DNA from: Anabas testudineus
Lineage: Eukaryota; Chordata; Actinopteri; Anabantiformes; Anabantidae
DNA length: 64,000 bases
Assembly: GCF_900324465.2 (NCBI RefSeq)
Contig: NW_022872813.1
Coordinates: forward strand, 1 to 64,000
Direction: 5' to 3'
Both the position numbers and the translations under genes were made by a program. Each line of letters begins with the position of its first letter. The first letter of the stretch is position 1. Shown piece by piece: positions 32,451 to 44,587 of the stretch. The notes beneath the pieces are model-generated. The model saw nothing but the letters and a program-made list of their open reading frames with translations. It made no database searches and was not told the origin of the DNA.

Positions 32451-34026
32451 TGCATGATGGATATTTACAACGAGGCGTCTGAGTTTTAGAGAACATTCAC
32501 TGATTCACATGTTGACTCAGGTGAGACCCGGTGAAATTACGTGCAGTGTCTTAGGTGGGACGTCTGCTGTCAGACCAGGTTTGTCTCTCTCAGGTGTGTC
32601 TGCAGGTTTACAAACAGCTGCCACTGCTCCCGATTCAGACTAGAACAGATAATCTGGTTCTAGGAGAACCTGAAGTTTTCCCATGTTTGTGCAGTAACAC
32701 GAACGGTGTCCGATGACTGACGGAGCAACAGCACGTCAGAATCAGCTCTTGGACTGGGTTGTGATCCGGTTACACTTAAGTGATTCAAAGAATGGGGCCC
32801 AGTTCTGTGTGGATCCTGGTCTTGGTGTCTCTGACAGTAAACATGTCTCAGGACATAAACAAACACAAACACACCGGAGCACTGGGACAGAAATAGTGTC
32901 CAGTTAGACCGGTCCTTCTGGGTGCACTTCTTTTCTGACACCTGACACCGGACTCAGGACTCTCCACCCTGTGGTGGAGCCAGGGGAGGGGAGGTGTGGT
33001 GAATGAAGCACTCCCTGTCACAAGTGCACATGTTGTTGTTGCTGTGAAGGGCACGCTCAGTTTGAGACTCAGCAGATGCCGCAGCAACATACACACGGGG
33101 TTCAATGGGTCAGATGCAGGTTCTGTGAATTTGGAGGCGCTTCCACCTCCAGAGTTCACAGCTGGAGGTCGGTTAATGATTGAAGGTCGGCTGGTGACTT
33201 ATTGACTGAAGAAGCTTTATAACTTTCAGTCCCACTGAGGTCTGAGGACAGAGGAGATGGACGACTGCTCCACACAGTTTTTACTCTGTTCTCTCTCTCA
33301 CTTTCTCTGAAACCTGTTCTGCACCTCCTCATCCCCGTCTCTGCTGCTAACCTCCACCTGCATTTACTTCCCCCTAACATTCTCTCACCTCCACCTGCCC
33401 AGTCGTAGAGTGACTCAGCTGTTTCTTCAACCGAGTTCTGACAAGCCGTCCTATTTTTACCTCCAGAGATTTGGATTGAAGCAGGAGGCGAGGACAGACC
33501 GGTCATTCAGTAACACTAACTTCCTTTCTGGGACCAGCTGACCTAAGTACCAGGGGCCGGACAAGGACCAGAGACCAGCTTGGAGAATCCATTCAGTCTG
33601 CGGCTGCACCAATGGCTGATGTGAAACAGAGGCGTGTTGGGATGTCTCCTCCTGACAGAGGGTGGGCATGGGTTATCGTTGGCTGCTGCTTCATGGTGAC
33701 AGTCTGCACGCGAGCTGTGACCAGGTGACAAACACAAACACGCTTTTCACTTCATGCAAATGCAAAAGACAACAAACAGCTGTTAGTATGATGAGGTGCA
33801 GCAGAACAGCACAGACCTGCTGGACTGGACTGTCTTAGACCAGAGAGGTGTACCGAATAAAGTGGACACTGAGGTCACAGGTCAAAGTTCAACTGTCTCT
33901 GGTTCAAAGCTGAAACAGGAATATTCAGTGTCATAAGAACAAAAGTGTCTTCAGGAGAAGTATCCGTACTATTTGATCTGTTTTCTCTTCTTTAATGAAG
34001 AGTCGACTGTTCACATGTGAATGAAC
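32451..34026. other. Spacer between duplication copies A and B
   Basis: Sequence not found elsewhere in the window. It contains short open frames on both strands, none with a domain I recognise. It replaces the type-F gene and LTR that would be expected before copy B. Confidence 0.5.
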
Positions 34027-34660
34027 CGAGATTATCATCTATCTATCATCTATCATCCATCATTTATCATCTATCATTTATCATCTATCATCTATCATCC
34101 ATCATTTATCATCTATCATTTATCATCTATCATTTATCATCTATCATCTATCATTTATCATCTATCATCCATCATTTATCATTTATCATTTGTCATCTAT
34201 CATCCATCATTTATCATCTATCTGTCATCTATCATCCATCATTTATCATCTATCTGTCATCTATCATCCATCATTTATCATTTATCATCTATCATTTATC
34301 ATCCATCATTTATCATCCATCATTTAAAATCTATCTATCATCCATCATCTATCATCCATCATTTATCATCCATCATCTATCATCCATCATCTATCATCCA
34401 TCATTTATCATCTATCATCCATCATCTATCATCCTTCATTTATCATCCATCATCTATCATCCATCATCTATCATCCATCATTTATCATCTATCATCCATC
34501 ATCTATCATCCATCATTTATCATCCATCATTTATCATCTATCTGTCATCTATCATCCATCATTTATCATCCATCATTTATCATCCATCATTTATCATCCA
34601 TCATTTATCATCTATTTATCATCTATCATCCATCATCTACAACATGTTACCAGATCAATC
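34027..34660 (+). repeat. ATCT/ATCC-type microsatellite
   Basis: About 630 bp of CATCTATCATCCATCATTTAT words, a compound tetra/penta-nucleotide repeat with higher-order structure of 9-14 bp words. It yields two overlapping 218-codon frames rich in Ile, His, Tyr and Ser that are not genes. Confidence 0.95.
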
Positions 34661-35294
34661 ATTCAACATTTAAATGAGCCCCAGAGGAACGAGTCTTTAA
34701 TTTTGTTCCACGGGTCCTGTTCACTGGTAGAATGAATATTTTCAGGGTGTGAACGAGAACATTGTGTCCAACTGTGCCGAGACTGAACAGGACGATCTGG
34801 AAGGATTAATGAGACACTAGTGAACAAGCCCTGGTTCAGTCTGTCCTGTCTGGACCGAGTTTGAACAGCCTCTGTTTGTCTTTATGAAATGACTCACGTG
34901 AAGACTTCAGATCTGCTCTTTACACCATGTTCTCCATCATCTAGTGGTGTTGCAGGTTGAATCCAGCTGAAAGTATTGCACTGACTATATCTGAAACTTC
35001 TCACGAGGCTGATTATGCTTCATTCTTTGTTATCGTCTTCCAAGCAGTGCTACAGGAGCACCAACTTTAAACTGCTGCTGCTTCCACGTAAAAACACACA
35101 CCTCCCTCTCTAGAGCCCCCGTTTGGTTTGTCCTGTCTGAGCTACTGTAGAAACACAACAGCCTGACGCCTTATGTTGATATAAAATCTTATTCTTATTT
35201 TCAGACGTTCACACAGTTGCCTGCTGATTATAAGTCTCTCTAAATCTTACAGCACAGTTAACACCTTTAAACAAAAACCTGTCTTCCAGTTTAC

Positions 35295-36330
35295 CTGGAC
35301 CGCTGACCTTTCCCCAGGAGGATAGATGGTGTACACACCGCTGAATGAGGTCTTGTTCTGTTGATGGATGTCACTGCAGTCAGCTGGTGTGAGGAGCTCT
35401 TTGCAGCTGGTCAACAGTGGAACCAGGAGGAGGAAGAGGACTGGTACCGTCTGGAACAGAGGAGATTCATGACCGATCAACAAATGAAGACTCCACAGCA
35501 TCATATTGTTGTGTGAAGTGTTTGTCAAGAGGAAACTGAAAGAAGTCAATACTTTCTTTACAAGAGGCCTCAGCGTTACACAGTGAACATTACGGTGAGT
35601 TCACTGTCACCAAACTTAACAACATGTGTTTCTCTTTCTAGAAAGGGGTTTGATTCGTCAAACACACACTTTGATTCGTCAAACACACACTTTGATTCAT
35701 TAGACTCTTTGTAGGCGACTGTGGAAACATGACACGACTTCTTTTAAGCTAGTAAGTACGTAGACACAATATTTGCTATTTTTGGGTTCATTCTTACACC
35801 TGCACCTTTAGTAGGGACATGACGACCCTCAACATAGGGTCCGACTGAAGGAACATAGCACGCTCTGGGGTAAAAACTGTAGGTATGAAAGGCAGGAGAC
35901 TCTATCCTGTGCAAATGGAAGAAGTCAGATTCCAGCTCACTAACTTACCTTCATTGTCACAAATCTGAAGAAACAAGAAGATCCAAGTCCTGACGTGGGT
36001 CTGTCAGACACTGAAGATACAAAAGGAACAACAGTCAGATGTAGTTCAGTCAGTAAACAGATGAAGCTGAAGCTGATTTGACACACAATGAGAAAAAAAT
36101 AGTTCTGTTTTCAGCAGGTTTTTGAAATTTGTGTTCAGAGGTGGGTAGGGATGGAGACCAGGATGAGGGAGTTCAGGTTCAGAAAGAAAGGAGTTCAGAA
36201 AAATAAAATACAGTGATGTCTCCTGGTTTAATTCTCACCTGTGTGAACTCACCTGCAGCTGGAGCTGAAGAGACTTTGTCTTCACTTCAGAGGAAACAGA
36301 CAAACTGCTGCTTCTCACGCAGTCTGAAAA
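35295..36330 (-). pseudogene. MFAP4-like type i, promoter and exons 1-2 only (copy B)
   Basis: Same layout as at 17044-18055. Exon 2 is 35450-35295, the ATGAAG exon is at 35954-35949, and the non-coding exon ends at 36253. The encoded N-terminus is identical to that of copy A. No fibrinogen-domain exons follow within the 2.5-kb spacer to the left. Confidence 0.75.
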
Positions 36331-36348
36331 ACTCTCACAGCTTAACTT

Positions 36349-36361
36349 TGTATATATACAG
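36349..36361 (-). promoter_or_regulatory. TATA-like box of type-i cassette (copy B)
   Basis: TGTATATATACA-type box at the same distance from the non-coding exon as in copy A. Confidence 0.45.
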
Positions 36362-36487
36362 AGACAAACACGCCACAGCAACATTTAAAAAACATTTGTA
36401 GTTTCACTTTCTAAATCTGCGATGGTGACAAACAGTTCTAGAGGATTGACGATCGTTTAACAGGTGCATCACACGAACACACACACA

Positions 36488-36622
36488 GGGGTGGCTGTGG
36501 CTCAATAGGTAGAGCAGTTGGCTGCCAATCGCAGGATTGGTGGTTCGATTCCCGGCTGCCACGTCACATGCCAAAGTGTCCTTGGGCAAGATACTGAACC
36601 CCTAGTTGCCCCTGGTGAGTGG
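36488..36622 (+). mobile_element. tRNA-derived SINE, specific to copy B
   Basis: The head reads GTGGCTGTGGCTCAATAGGT with AGAGCAGTTGGC (A box), and GGTTCGATTCC (B box) follows about 45 bases on, as in tRNA-derived fish SINEs. The body continues with GTGTCCTTGGGCAAGATACT and GAACCCCTAGTTGCCCC, a common fish SINE phrase. It stands in place of the sequence at 18200-18858 of copy A. No clear target duplication is visible, so deletion probably accompanied or followed insertion. Confidence 0.85.
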
Positions 36623-37439
36623 CACACATTTCCAAGCAGCTTGATGACTGTGCCTGTAAAATCTCACTCTCCACACTGAGAAGGCAGACAGGCCTCAGCC
36701 AGTGGTTAATGATACTGGAAGACTTGAGTTCAGCCCAGAGGAAGGGAAGATACAGGTCTACTGTCTCAATGAGCAGTTTGTTCCGAGGTGTGCTGCCTCT
36801 GGCTGCATGTGCGTCCCGTACAAGTGGAACAACGTTTGCTGATCTGTGAGCATGTTTGAGGAGAGGCTGATGAATCTGGCTTTAAACACTGAAGAAGCTT
36901 CAACTACAAAAAAAAAGATGTCAAACTTTAAAGATCTTCCCAAACAAGTTTAGCTGTCGTCTTTAATTTAAATTTTCTGTCAGGTTGGTACAAATGTTTG
37001 ACATGTTCAAAGTCTAGAGGGCGACGGCTCCGGGCGACCACTGCTATGAGAACCACTGTACTGTGAGTACAATGTGCTGCTGCTTGTTTTTAACTCACCC
37101 GGCCGTCCACTGGAGAATCTGAACTCTTGCAGTTTGTCCTTCACGGGGATGGAGGGTTGGTGAACAGCTGGAAAACACACACAGACTCAACAACCACAGC
37201 ACTGATGTCTACTAATGACAATGTCAGCATTAAGCTGGAAAGTCAGTGATCAGAGAGTCAAATGTCATCAGAACCAGTTGATCAACATTCTCAGACAGAG
37301 ATCAGTCACTCAGCAGCGGTTACTCAGTTTCTTACCCAGTAAAACCACGACGACGTGTCACATCTTTAGATGTGAAACTTCAGGTGAAATTTGTCAAACT
37401 GCTGCTTCGGCTTCAGTCTGTCGATCTCTCACAGCTTCG

Positions 37440-37448
37440 CCTTTTATA
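37440..37448 (-). promoter_or_regulatory. Canonical TATA box, second promoter (copy B)
   Basis: TATAAAAGG on the minus strand, counterpart of 19678-19686, with the same downstream bases. Confidence 0.5.
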
Positions 37449-38464
37449 CCTATAGAGACACGCACAAGTCACAGCAGGTGGAACATTCAGAGCTCTTACA
37501 TGAAATAGCATGTATTTATCTGAAAACAGATAATAGAGTAGTAATAATGAGGATTACTTAACCATCACCTGAGTTACTGACTGATCCACCCACAGATCCC
37601 CTCAGGTTCTTTCTTTCTGCAGGGTGTTCCTGCTCAAAGACAGTTATTACTTTTACTGGAATATTAAACTGAAATTCAACAACTTAGTTTAAGTTCATTT
37701 ATAGACACTTTCTTGTCTTGACTCAAACAGCCGGAGGAACAACTTGGTGCTTATGTTCCATCTGATCCAAACAGGCCAATCAGGTTCTGACAGTAACTCT
37801 CACAGAGAGCAGCTCCCACAGGTTCCTCCTCAGACGAGGAACCTGTGTTGGAGAAGCAAACGTTTCCACATCTACAAGGATCTGTCTGTAGAAAAGACAG
37901 GTCTAACAGACAGAGAAGACCTGTATCTCTTTCTGCATTCGGACCACAAGTCTTGGAGAACCGGTTTTAGTCTTTTTGCTGCTGCTCCACACTGGGTCGC
38001 ACTTAATTGTGAGTTTCAAAGAAGGGCGAGGTCATATTTCTTCATCATCATCTGCTTGCACTACGTTTCCTTCAGAATGAACACGACAGTGAATCTTTGT
38101 TGGTGAAAATTTTCACATTCAAATGAATCATTTGATCCAGTGTTAGAACCGAAAACTGAGATCCAGTAGGTTCAGGATCAGAAAAACGAACTGTTAAGTA
38201 ATTAACAGTTGGAACAGGAAGAACAACAGGTTTTCAGGAGGGAAACACTGAGATCTTATTAACTCTCAGAGCCAAGCTGCCCGTTAATATTCAGTCATGT
38301 TCATTTTTGAAACGTTAGATCGTGAGAGGCAGACGAATCGGTTCTTCTGTGCTGAAGATCAGAGTCAGTGACGTGACATGAAGCCACATGTCTCAGTCAT
38401 CCAAATTTCAATGGCCACAGAGAATCAGTCAGATTATTATCAGCTGTAATAATCTGCTGCATGT

Positions 38465-40250
38465 TTTACTGCACATCTTCATACTGATGTTCTTCAGGGA
38501 GTAGTCACCACCCACTCCACTCCAACAGCAAAGATTAGTGCTGGGCCATTAGCGTGGTGTTTTTCTAAAGAACTGAACCAAGGTATCGTCCAGGTTTGTG
38601 CTGCAGAATGGTTTGAAGCAGGAGGACCATTACAACCAATTGGACCTTCAGCCTCTACCGTGTAGCAGCTTTGTAGTATTTTAATTTAAGGATTGAATTC
38701 AGTCGTTAGTTGTAATCATTGATCCAATGTACAAATTAATAATTAACTCTTTAACTGAAGTCTTTTACTCGTGCTGCTCTAATGGTAATGTCACAGTCAT
38801 GAATCCATCTCACATCCATCATTTCACCTGTCTTCATTTGTTTCATTTCAGGTCTCACCGAGCCAGTACTCTCCAGCAGGGTCACTGAACCCAAACTTCT
38901 ATTTAACAAACCAATGGCAGAAAATGATAAATAGTGTGAAAGCTACAGATTTAAAAAATACTGCTAATCTGTTTTCTCACATTCTAACATAGTCATATGT
39001 TTTTCCAATGTGTTGAACCTAGCAGCTGACTTCTATATTGAAGAAATATTGTCCATGGCTCTTCTGACTCTAACCGGTGTATATACAAGGCAACAGCTTC
39101 TGAATAGCCGTCCTCAGAAGGGACCACTATGAGTTAAACATTTGGAGAAATTTGGACACCTCATAACAGAGACAGGCTTTGAACAAGGAACCAGGGACTC
39201 ATCCCAGGCTGATACTCTACCCACTGAGCCACAGGCTGCTAGTGAAACGCTGAGTCATGTGGTCTATGTGACGTGATGAGACCTCAACTAGGACAGCAGG
39301 ATGAAAAGTGTTCAGCAAGTGATCCAACAACTAACACGAGATGACTCATCTTGGACTTGGACTTCAAGTCCAACAGCAGTAAGGAACAAAAGCAAGAGGA
39401 CAGCGTTTAAGTCTAAGGCAGAGGACAGCACAGATACATGTTTCAAGAGATAGAAGCAAAATAAAGGCCAAAACAAGTCTGAAGGGGAGCTGCAGGTCTA
39501 TCACCAATTAATACCAGGCAGGCAATCAAGTCATTGTCAAAGCAGGACACTGCAGAGGACACAGGTGGTTGTGTGAAAGCACAGACACACCTTTACACAG
39601 CTACATTCGGCCCTGCAGCCTTCCCAGCAAAATCCACTGCTGATGAAAAACACAACTCATGAACCAGTGAACCGTGTGTCACCTTTTGTTTGTCAGCAGG
39701 TGTTTCACTTTATTTCAGGTTCATTGTGTTGTCATGTGTTGTACCTTTCTAATGTTATAGATGTGACATAACACTTTGACCTCGACTTGTATGAACTGGT
39801 AAAATACTACAAGACTACAAGAACACATGTCCCCAGATTCTTCATTACTGAAGAACTTTATTCTACAGGCTGCAACGTAAGCTGCATCTACAATCTACTT
39901 CTCTTTAATAATAATGGCATACATGTACAGTATGTATCTATGGAGAAAATAACTTAGCTGACAGACACTCAACTTCTCTGCAGAAAGCATCTTTACAGAC
40001 TCAGGTGTCTCTGAAAACAATGGGTTTTCTTGTAGTTCCTCTCTGTGGTGGATGTTAAACTTCCATCAATAGGACAAAAAGTATTTATTCACAGTGAACA
40101 ATGAAAACCAAGAACAAAGAATGTACAGTCAGTGAATGTTTATCGGGAGCAGGAAGGAAACTTCAAGTGAAGTCAGGAAAACCTCCTTCTCACTACGTGG
40201 AAGACTGTAGTACTACTTCAGCAGGCAGAAAGGAACGACGGAAGACACAC
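38465..40250 (-). pseudogene. Decayed MFAP4-like gene, type iii (copy B)
   Basis: Counterpart of 20691-22480: exon-6 remnant at about 38535-38465, exon-4 remnant at about 38895-38849 and the upstream-exon remnant at about 40095-39985. The same exons are missing, so decay happened before the duplication. Confidence 0.7.
39166..39243 (-). mobile_element. tRNA-derived SINE fragment (copy B)
   Basis: Duplicate of the fragment at 21395-21472, with the same A-box-like and B-box-like words on the minus strand. Confidence 0.5.
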
Positions 40251-40801
40251 AGGAAAGTATCTTTACTGGGATGTATGACTCTCAGGTAGGTACCAGAATA
40301 TTCTGGCGTTCTCAGAAATCACGCTTGCTTGCGGGAGATGGAATTATAGTATTTTAATTTGTAGTAATAAGTCACAGTTTTTTTTAGCAAACTGTTTGTT
40401 CTTCAGATGTGTTCAGACGTGGGGAACAGTGGCTCACTCAACTGCAGCATTAGGACATTATAAGTATATTTATTTAAATGACTGAGGCCAGAACAGGAGC
40501 ATAACATTAGCACCTATTGTGGATGGAAACACCTCCTCCTCCTCCTCAGGGCTGATCAGTCTGGAAACATTTACCCAGAGACACACTCACATTACAATCA
40601 GACATGATGCACAAGAAGCAGGTAAACGATGGGACAGAGGTTCTGATTGCTTCATTTCTAGGATTATACTGAAGCAAATACAAGAATTATCATATAATCA
40701 GACTGTTATATTCTACAGATTCTGGGAGATTATAGGATAGATGAGAGAGAAAGAGGAAAAAATCAACATCAGATCTTCTGCTGTCTGTTTGTCCTGGACA
40801 T

Positions 40802-42284
40802 TTACTGCACAGGACGGATCTTCATAATGATGCTCTTCAGGGAGTAGTCAAAACCCTTCCACTGGTACCAAGAGACTCCAACAGCATACAGAGTACCATC
40901 AGCCCCCCAGCGATAAACCCCGTTGGGGTTTGTACTGTGACAGGCGTTGTACCAGAACGCCCCCAGGTGTAATCTGGCACAGTTTCTGGAATCAAGGTCT
41001 TGGTCTTTGTCAAAGGTAGAGAACTTCTGTCCATTGTGATAAGTCAGGGCATCTCCTACAGAAACACAAATGTTTAATCACAACATTAATGATACTACTA
41101 CAACTTTACTACAAGTAGAACTACTGGCTACTTTACAAACACTCCATAGTTTCCATTAACCATTGAAACAGAAATTTTCTCTGAACATGAGGGCGCGTTC
41201 AACACTGGGTTTGAATCAAAGCTGTTTATTTTATTTCTGTAGGTAGGTTGTTGTGTGTGTAGAGTAACAACAGACAGAATATGTTCTTTTCCTACAGCCA
41301 GGACGTAAACGTCTGCTGATAACCCACCTGCTCCTCCATCAGTGAATCCAGACACATTCAGTTTGTATCCATCACACTCTCCACTGATGAAAAACGAGGA
41401 GTAACGAGCAAACGCTTTTTTCCCATCAAAGTCCTGCATGTCGACCAGCAGCTCGAACTTTCTCTGGTTTGTCAGGAAGTAGATATTGTCCAGACCTGGA
41501 CACACACAAATTTAAGACTTGATCCTGTCCATCAACAAGTGAACAGGACATGCTGCTGTATTTGTACTTTCTACACAGTGAATTTCATGTAGTAACAAGT
41601 CAGTCTGGTTTCAGGTCTCACCAAGCCAGTACTCTCCAGCAGGGTTACCGAACCCAAACTTGTAGTAATCCCAGGGTCTGTAGAAGTTCACTGTACCGTC
41701 CATCCTCCTCTGGAACACCTGGGGACAGGTTGTTGTTTCCAGACAACAAGATGATGATTTATTGTGACAGTCAAACAGGAAGTGTTCTTACTGACGTTCA
41801 GTTCAAATACTCACCGTCCATCCTCCTCCTGATGAGTCCATGTCACAGTACACCTACACACACACACACACACATTTATTATTTATGATCTAAAACCATA
41901 TCCACTACTACAAACTACTTGTTAGTGTGATTCTGTCAGAATCCGTCCTTGTGGTCTCATCTTTACACCGTCTTCTTCTTCTAGACATTAACCTGTCTCC
42001 CAGACAGGACAGAGCTTACCTGGACAGCTGACCTTTCTCCAAGAGGATAGATGGTGTACACTCCACTGTATGATCTGTTGTCTCGTCGATGGATGTCGCT
42101 GCAGTCCACTGGTCTGTAGAGCTCTGAGCAGCTGGTCAACAGTGGAGCCAGCAGGAGGAAAAGGGCTGGTACTGTCTGGAACAGAGGAGGTTTGAACTGA
42201 TCTCATGGTGAATAACTTGACAGAGACACAACTGTTGTCCTCTGCAGAAAGCATCTTTACACTTCACGTCAAACTCACCTTCAT
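40802..42284 (-). CDS. MFAP4-like fibrinogen-domain protein, type ii (copy B)
   Basis: Same six-exon plan as 23036-24696: 42284-42279, 42175-42020, 41853-41815, 41718-41622, 41495-41328 and 41055-40802, all with GT-AG junctions, predicting 239 residues with a signal peptide and one fibrinogen C-terminal domain. Replacements relative to copy A include Tyr to Phe and Ser to Phe in exon 5 ([22 protein letters not shown]), CNSTNP to CHSTNP in exon 6, and SPL-type changes in exon 2. The [14 protein letters not shown] calcium-site block is kept. Intron 1 is about 160 bp shorter than in copy A. Exon 5 appears to have collected most of the amino-acid changes. It is likely functional, but recent enough that intactness alone is weak evidence. 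Confidence 0.86.
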
Positions 42285-42949
42285 TGTCACACGATCAAAC
42301 TGCTGATGTAGATCAATCCGAACACTGTGAAGAAAAGTAATATCAGTAAATACACAGGAAACAAAAGATTCTATGAACACAGTTGATATTTGGTGTCCAG
42401 ACTCTGCTCTTGTCTTGTCTCCATTCATTAACCTGTAAGACTGGACAGTGACAGAACACAAATCCTGACAATAGCTATTTTCTGGACTCTGGCTGTTGTA
42501 AAGTGTTAACCTTTTACTTTGGGGCTCAGGCAGTTTGAATTTCAAAATATCCATTTGGAGTCACAGCAAATACTTTTACTAGTTTGATGTAAGAGTAAGT
42601 AAACGTCAGGTGAAGTCATTGAGCTTTGTCTTATTAAAGTTACTACTACAGTGGAGCAGACCTACCTGGTTATTGTACTGACCACTTGTCCTCTGCACTT
42701 TCTGACTGTCTCGTCCACGTCCACCTGCTGCTGCTGCACCTGAGCTTCTGACAACTTAACTTTGTTGTTGGTTGGTATTAACATCATCAGTTCACTTCCT
42801 GCATTGGCTGGTGTCTCTGAAAACAATGGGTTTTCTTGTAGTTCCTCTCTGTGGTGGATGTTAAACTTCCACCAATGGAACAAAAAGTATTTAGTCACAG
42901 TGAACAATGAAAACCAAGAATAAAGCAAATGTTTGATATACTGAGTCAC
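42279..42949 (-). other. Possible upstream exon spliced in frame to type-ii gene (copy B)
   Basis: Counterpart of 24691-25361. The open frame from 42949 runs to a donor at 42665; the next exon is 42324-42279. The encoded extension is the same as in copy A, including the Gln/Val-rich stretch. Confidence 0.45.
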
Positions 42950-43387
42950 AATTATAACTTAATCTTGTTATCTGGTCACTTTTTCTTGAATTAGAACTTT
43001 TACCCTTTTATCTTTGTGTCAGTCTCACACCTGATTTGTCACAGTTTGTCCAAACTACCCATGGTTTCTGTTTTTTTGCAATAATACAGTAAGTGAAGGT
43101 TTTTCAGGAGCAGAAAGAAACTTCAAGTGAAGTCAGGAACACCTCCTTCCCAAATACCTGGAAGATCGTATTACTACTTCAGCAGGCAGAAAGGAACAAC
43201 AGGACAAGCACCAAACTGGGACAGTAGATCTAGTGAATAAGTAAAGCTTGTTTGAAATTTGTTTGTGTGAGTCTGCTGATTTAGCCTCTTTATCAGTCTG
43301 TTTAATGACTTAATGTAATAAGTGTTAAGAACCGTAGGTAGAGAGTTTCGGTCTGTTGTTGGTGGTAGTTTCAGCTTAGTAATCACT

Positions 43388-44535
43388 GAGCATACCAGCC
43401 ATTACACAGATCATCAACACCTCCCTCACAACAGGCACCTTTCCCACCTCGTTCAAGCAGGCCCAGATTACTCCACTGTTGAAGAAGCCTTCTCTGGATC
43501 CCTCCCTTGTGAAAAACTACAGGCCAGTCTCTCTTCTACCATTTCTGGCCAAGACCCTGGAACGTGCAGCCTTCAACCAACTCTCTGACTTTCTTTCCCG
43601 GAAAAATCTGGCTTCAAGAGTGGTCACTCCACAGAAACAGCACTTCTGACTGTTGTGGAATCCCTATGGGTGGCTAAAGCTGCAAGTAACCCCTCTTCTG
43701 TCCTTTGACACTGTGAACCATCAGATTCTCATGACTGCACTCTCAGACTTGGGCATCTCTAGATCAGCTCTAGCCTGGCTTCGTTCATACTTGTCCGGAC
43801 GAACCTTGAACGTATCCTGGCAGGGGCGTGATTCTGAATCTCATAACCTCTCCACCGGTGTACCACAGGGCTCAGTCCTCGGCCCTCTTCTCTTTTCTAT
43901 CTATACTTCGCCTTTAGGCTCTATCATGAGAAAAAGACACCTTCAACTTAACATTCCCAAAACTGAACTTCTAGTCTTTCCTGCCAGACCTTTGACACAA
44001 CACAACATCAGCATTGACATTGTATCTGCGGAGATTGTCCCTACTAAGTCAGCCAGAAACCTGGGGGTCATCATTGATGATCAGCTGACCTTCACAGAAC
44101 CGCCAAAGTCTCTAGGTCATGTAGATATGCCCTCCACAACATCAGAAAGATCAGACCCTACTTTATGGAGTGCACGACCCAACTCATACAGGTGTTGATC
44201 ATATCTCGTCGTGACTACTACAATGCACTGCTGATGGAGTTACCGGCATCCACGACCAACCCCCCCCTGATGATCCAAAATGCAGCAGCACGTCTCATTT
44301 CTAATCAACTAAAATAGGTCTCATGTCACACCGCTCTTCAGATCTTTGCATTGGCCTCCTGTGACTGTTCTGCATCTTCTTTTGCACTTAAAAACTGCTC
44401 TCCTGTACTTGCTTCTCATGAAACAGAGACAGTTCTTTAACAGCACTTTGCTTTGATGTTTTTCTCCTTGACTAAGATTTTTTGTGTTGTTCCTCACTTG
44501 TAAGTCGCTTTGGATAAAAGTGTCTGAAAAAAAGA
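43388..44535 (+). mobile_element. L2-type LINE, internally deleted (copy B)
   Basis: Duplicate of 25800-26952. It has the same jump from LGSIMRK to RHLQLNIPKTE, so the loss of the catalytic YADD region predates the duplication. A further frame change after LTFTEP shortens the readable frame (43653-44198). The 3' tail ends in TTGGATAAAAGTGTCTG near 44527, then A-rich bases and ACTAAATGG. Confidence 0.85.
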
Positions 44536-44587
44536 CTAAATGGAACGACAGAAGACGCACAGGAAAGTATTTGTAATGGAATGTATG

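Noticed and set aside
34017-34673. Two 218-codon frames rich in Ile, His, Tyr and Ser
   Set aside because: They are a direct translation of the ATCT/ATCC microsatellite.
36488-36560. Functional tRNA gene
   Set aside because: A-box-like and B-box-like words are present but the cloverleaf pairs poorly, and the downstream body is a known type of SINE phrase.
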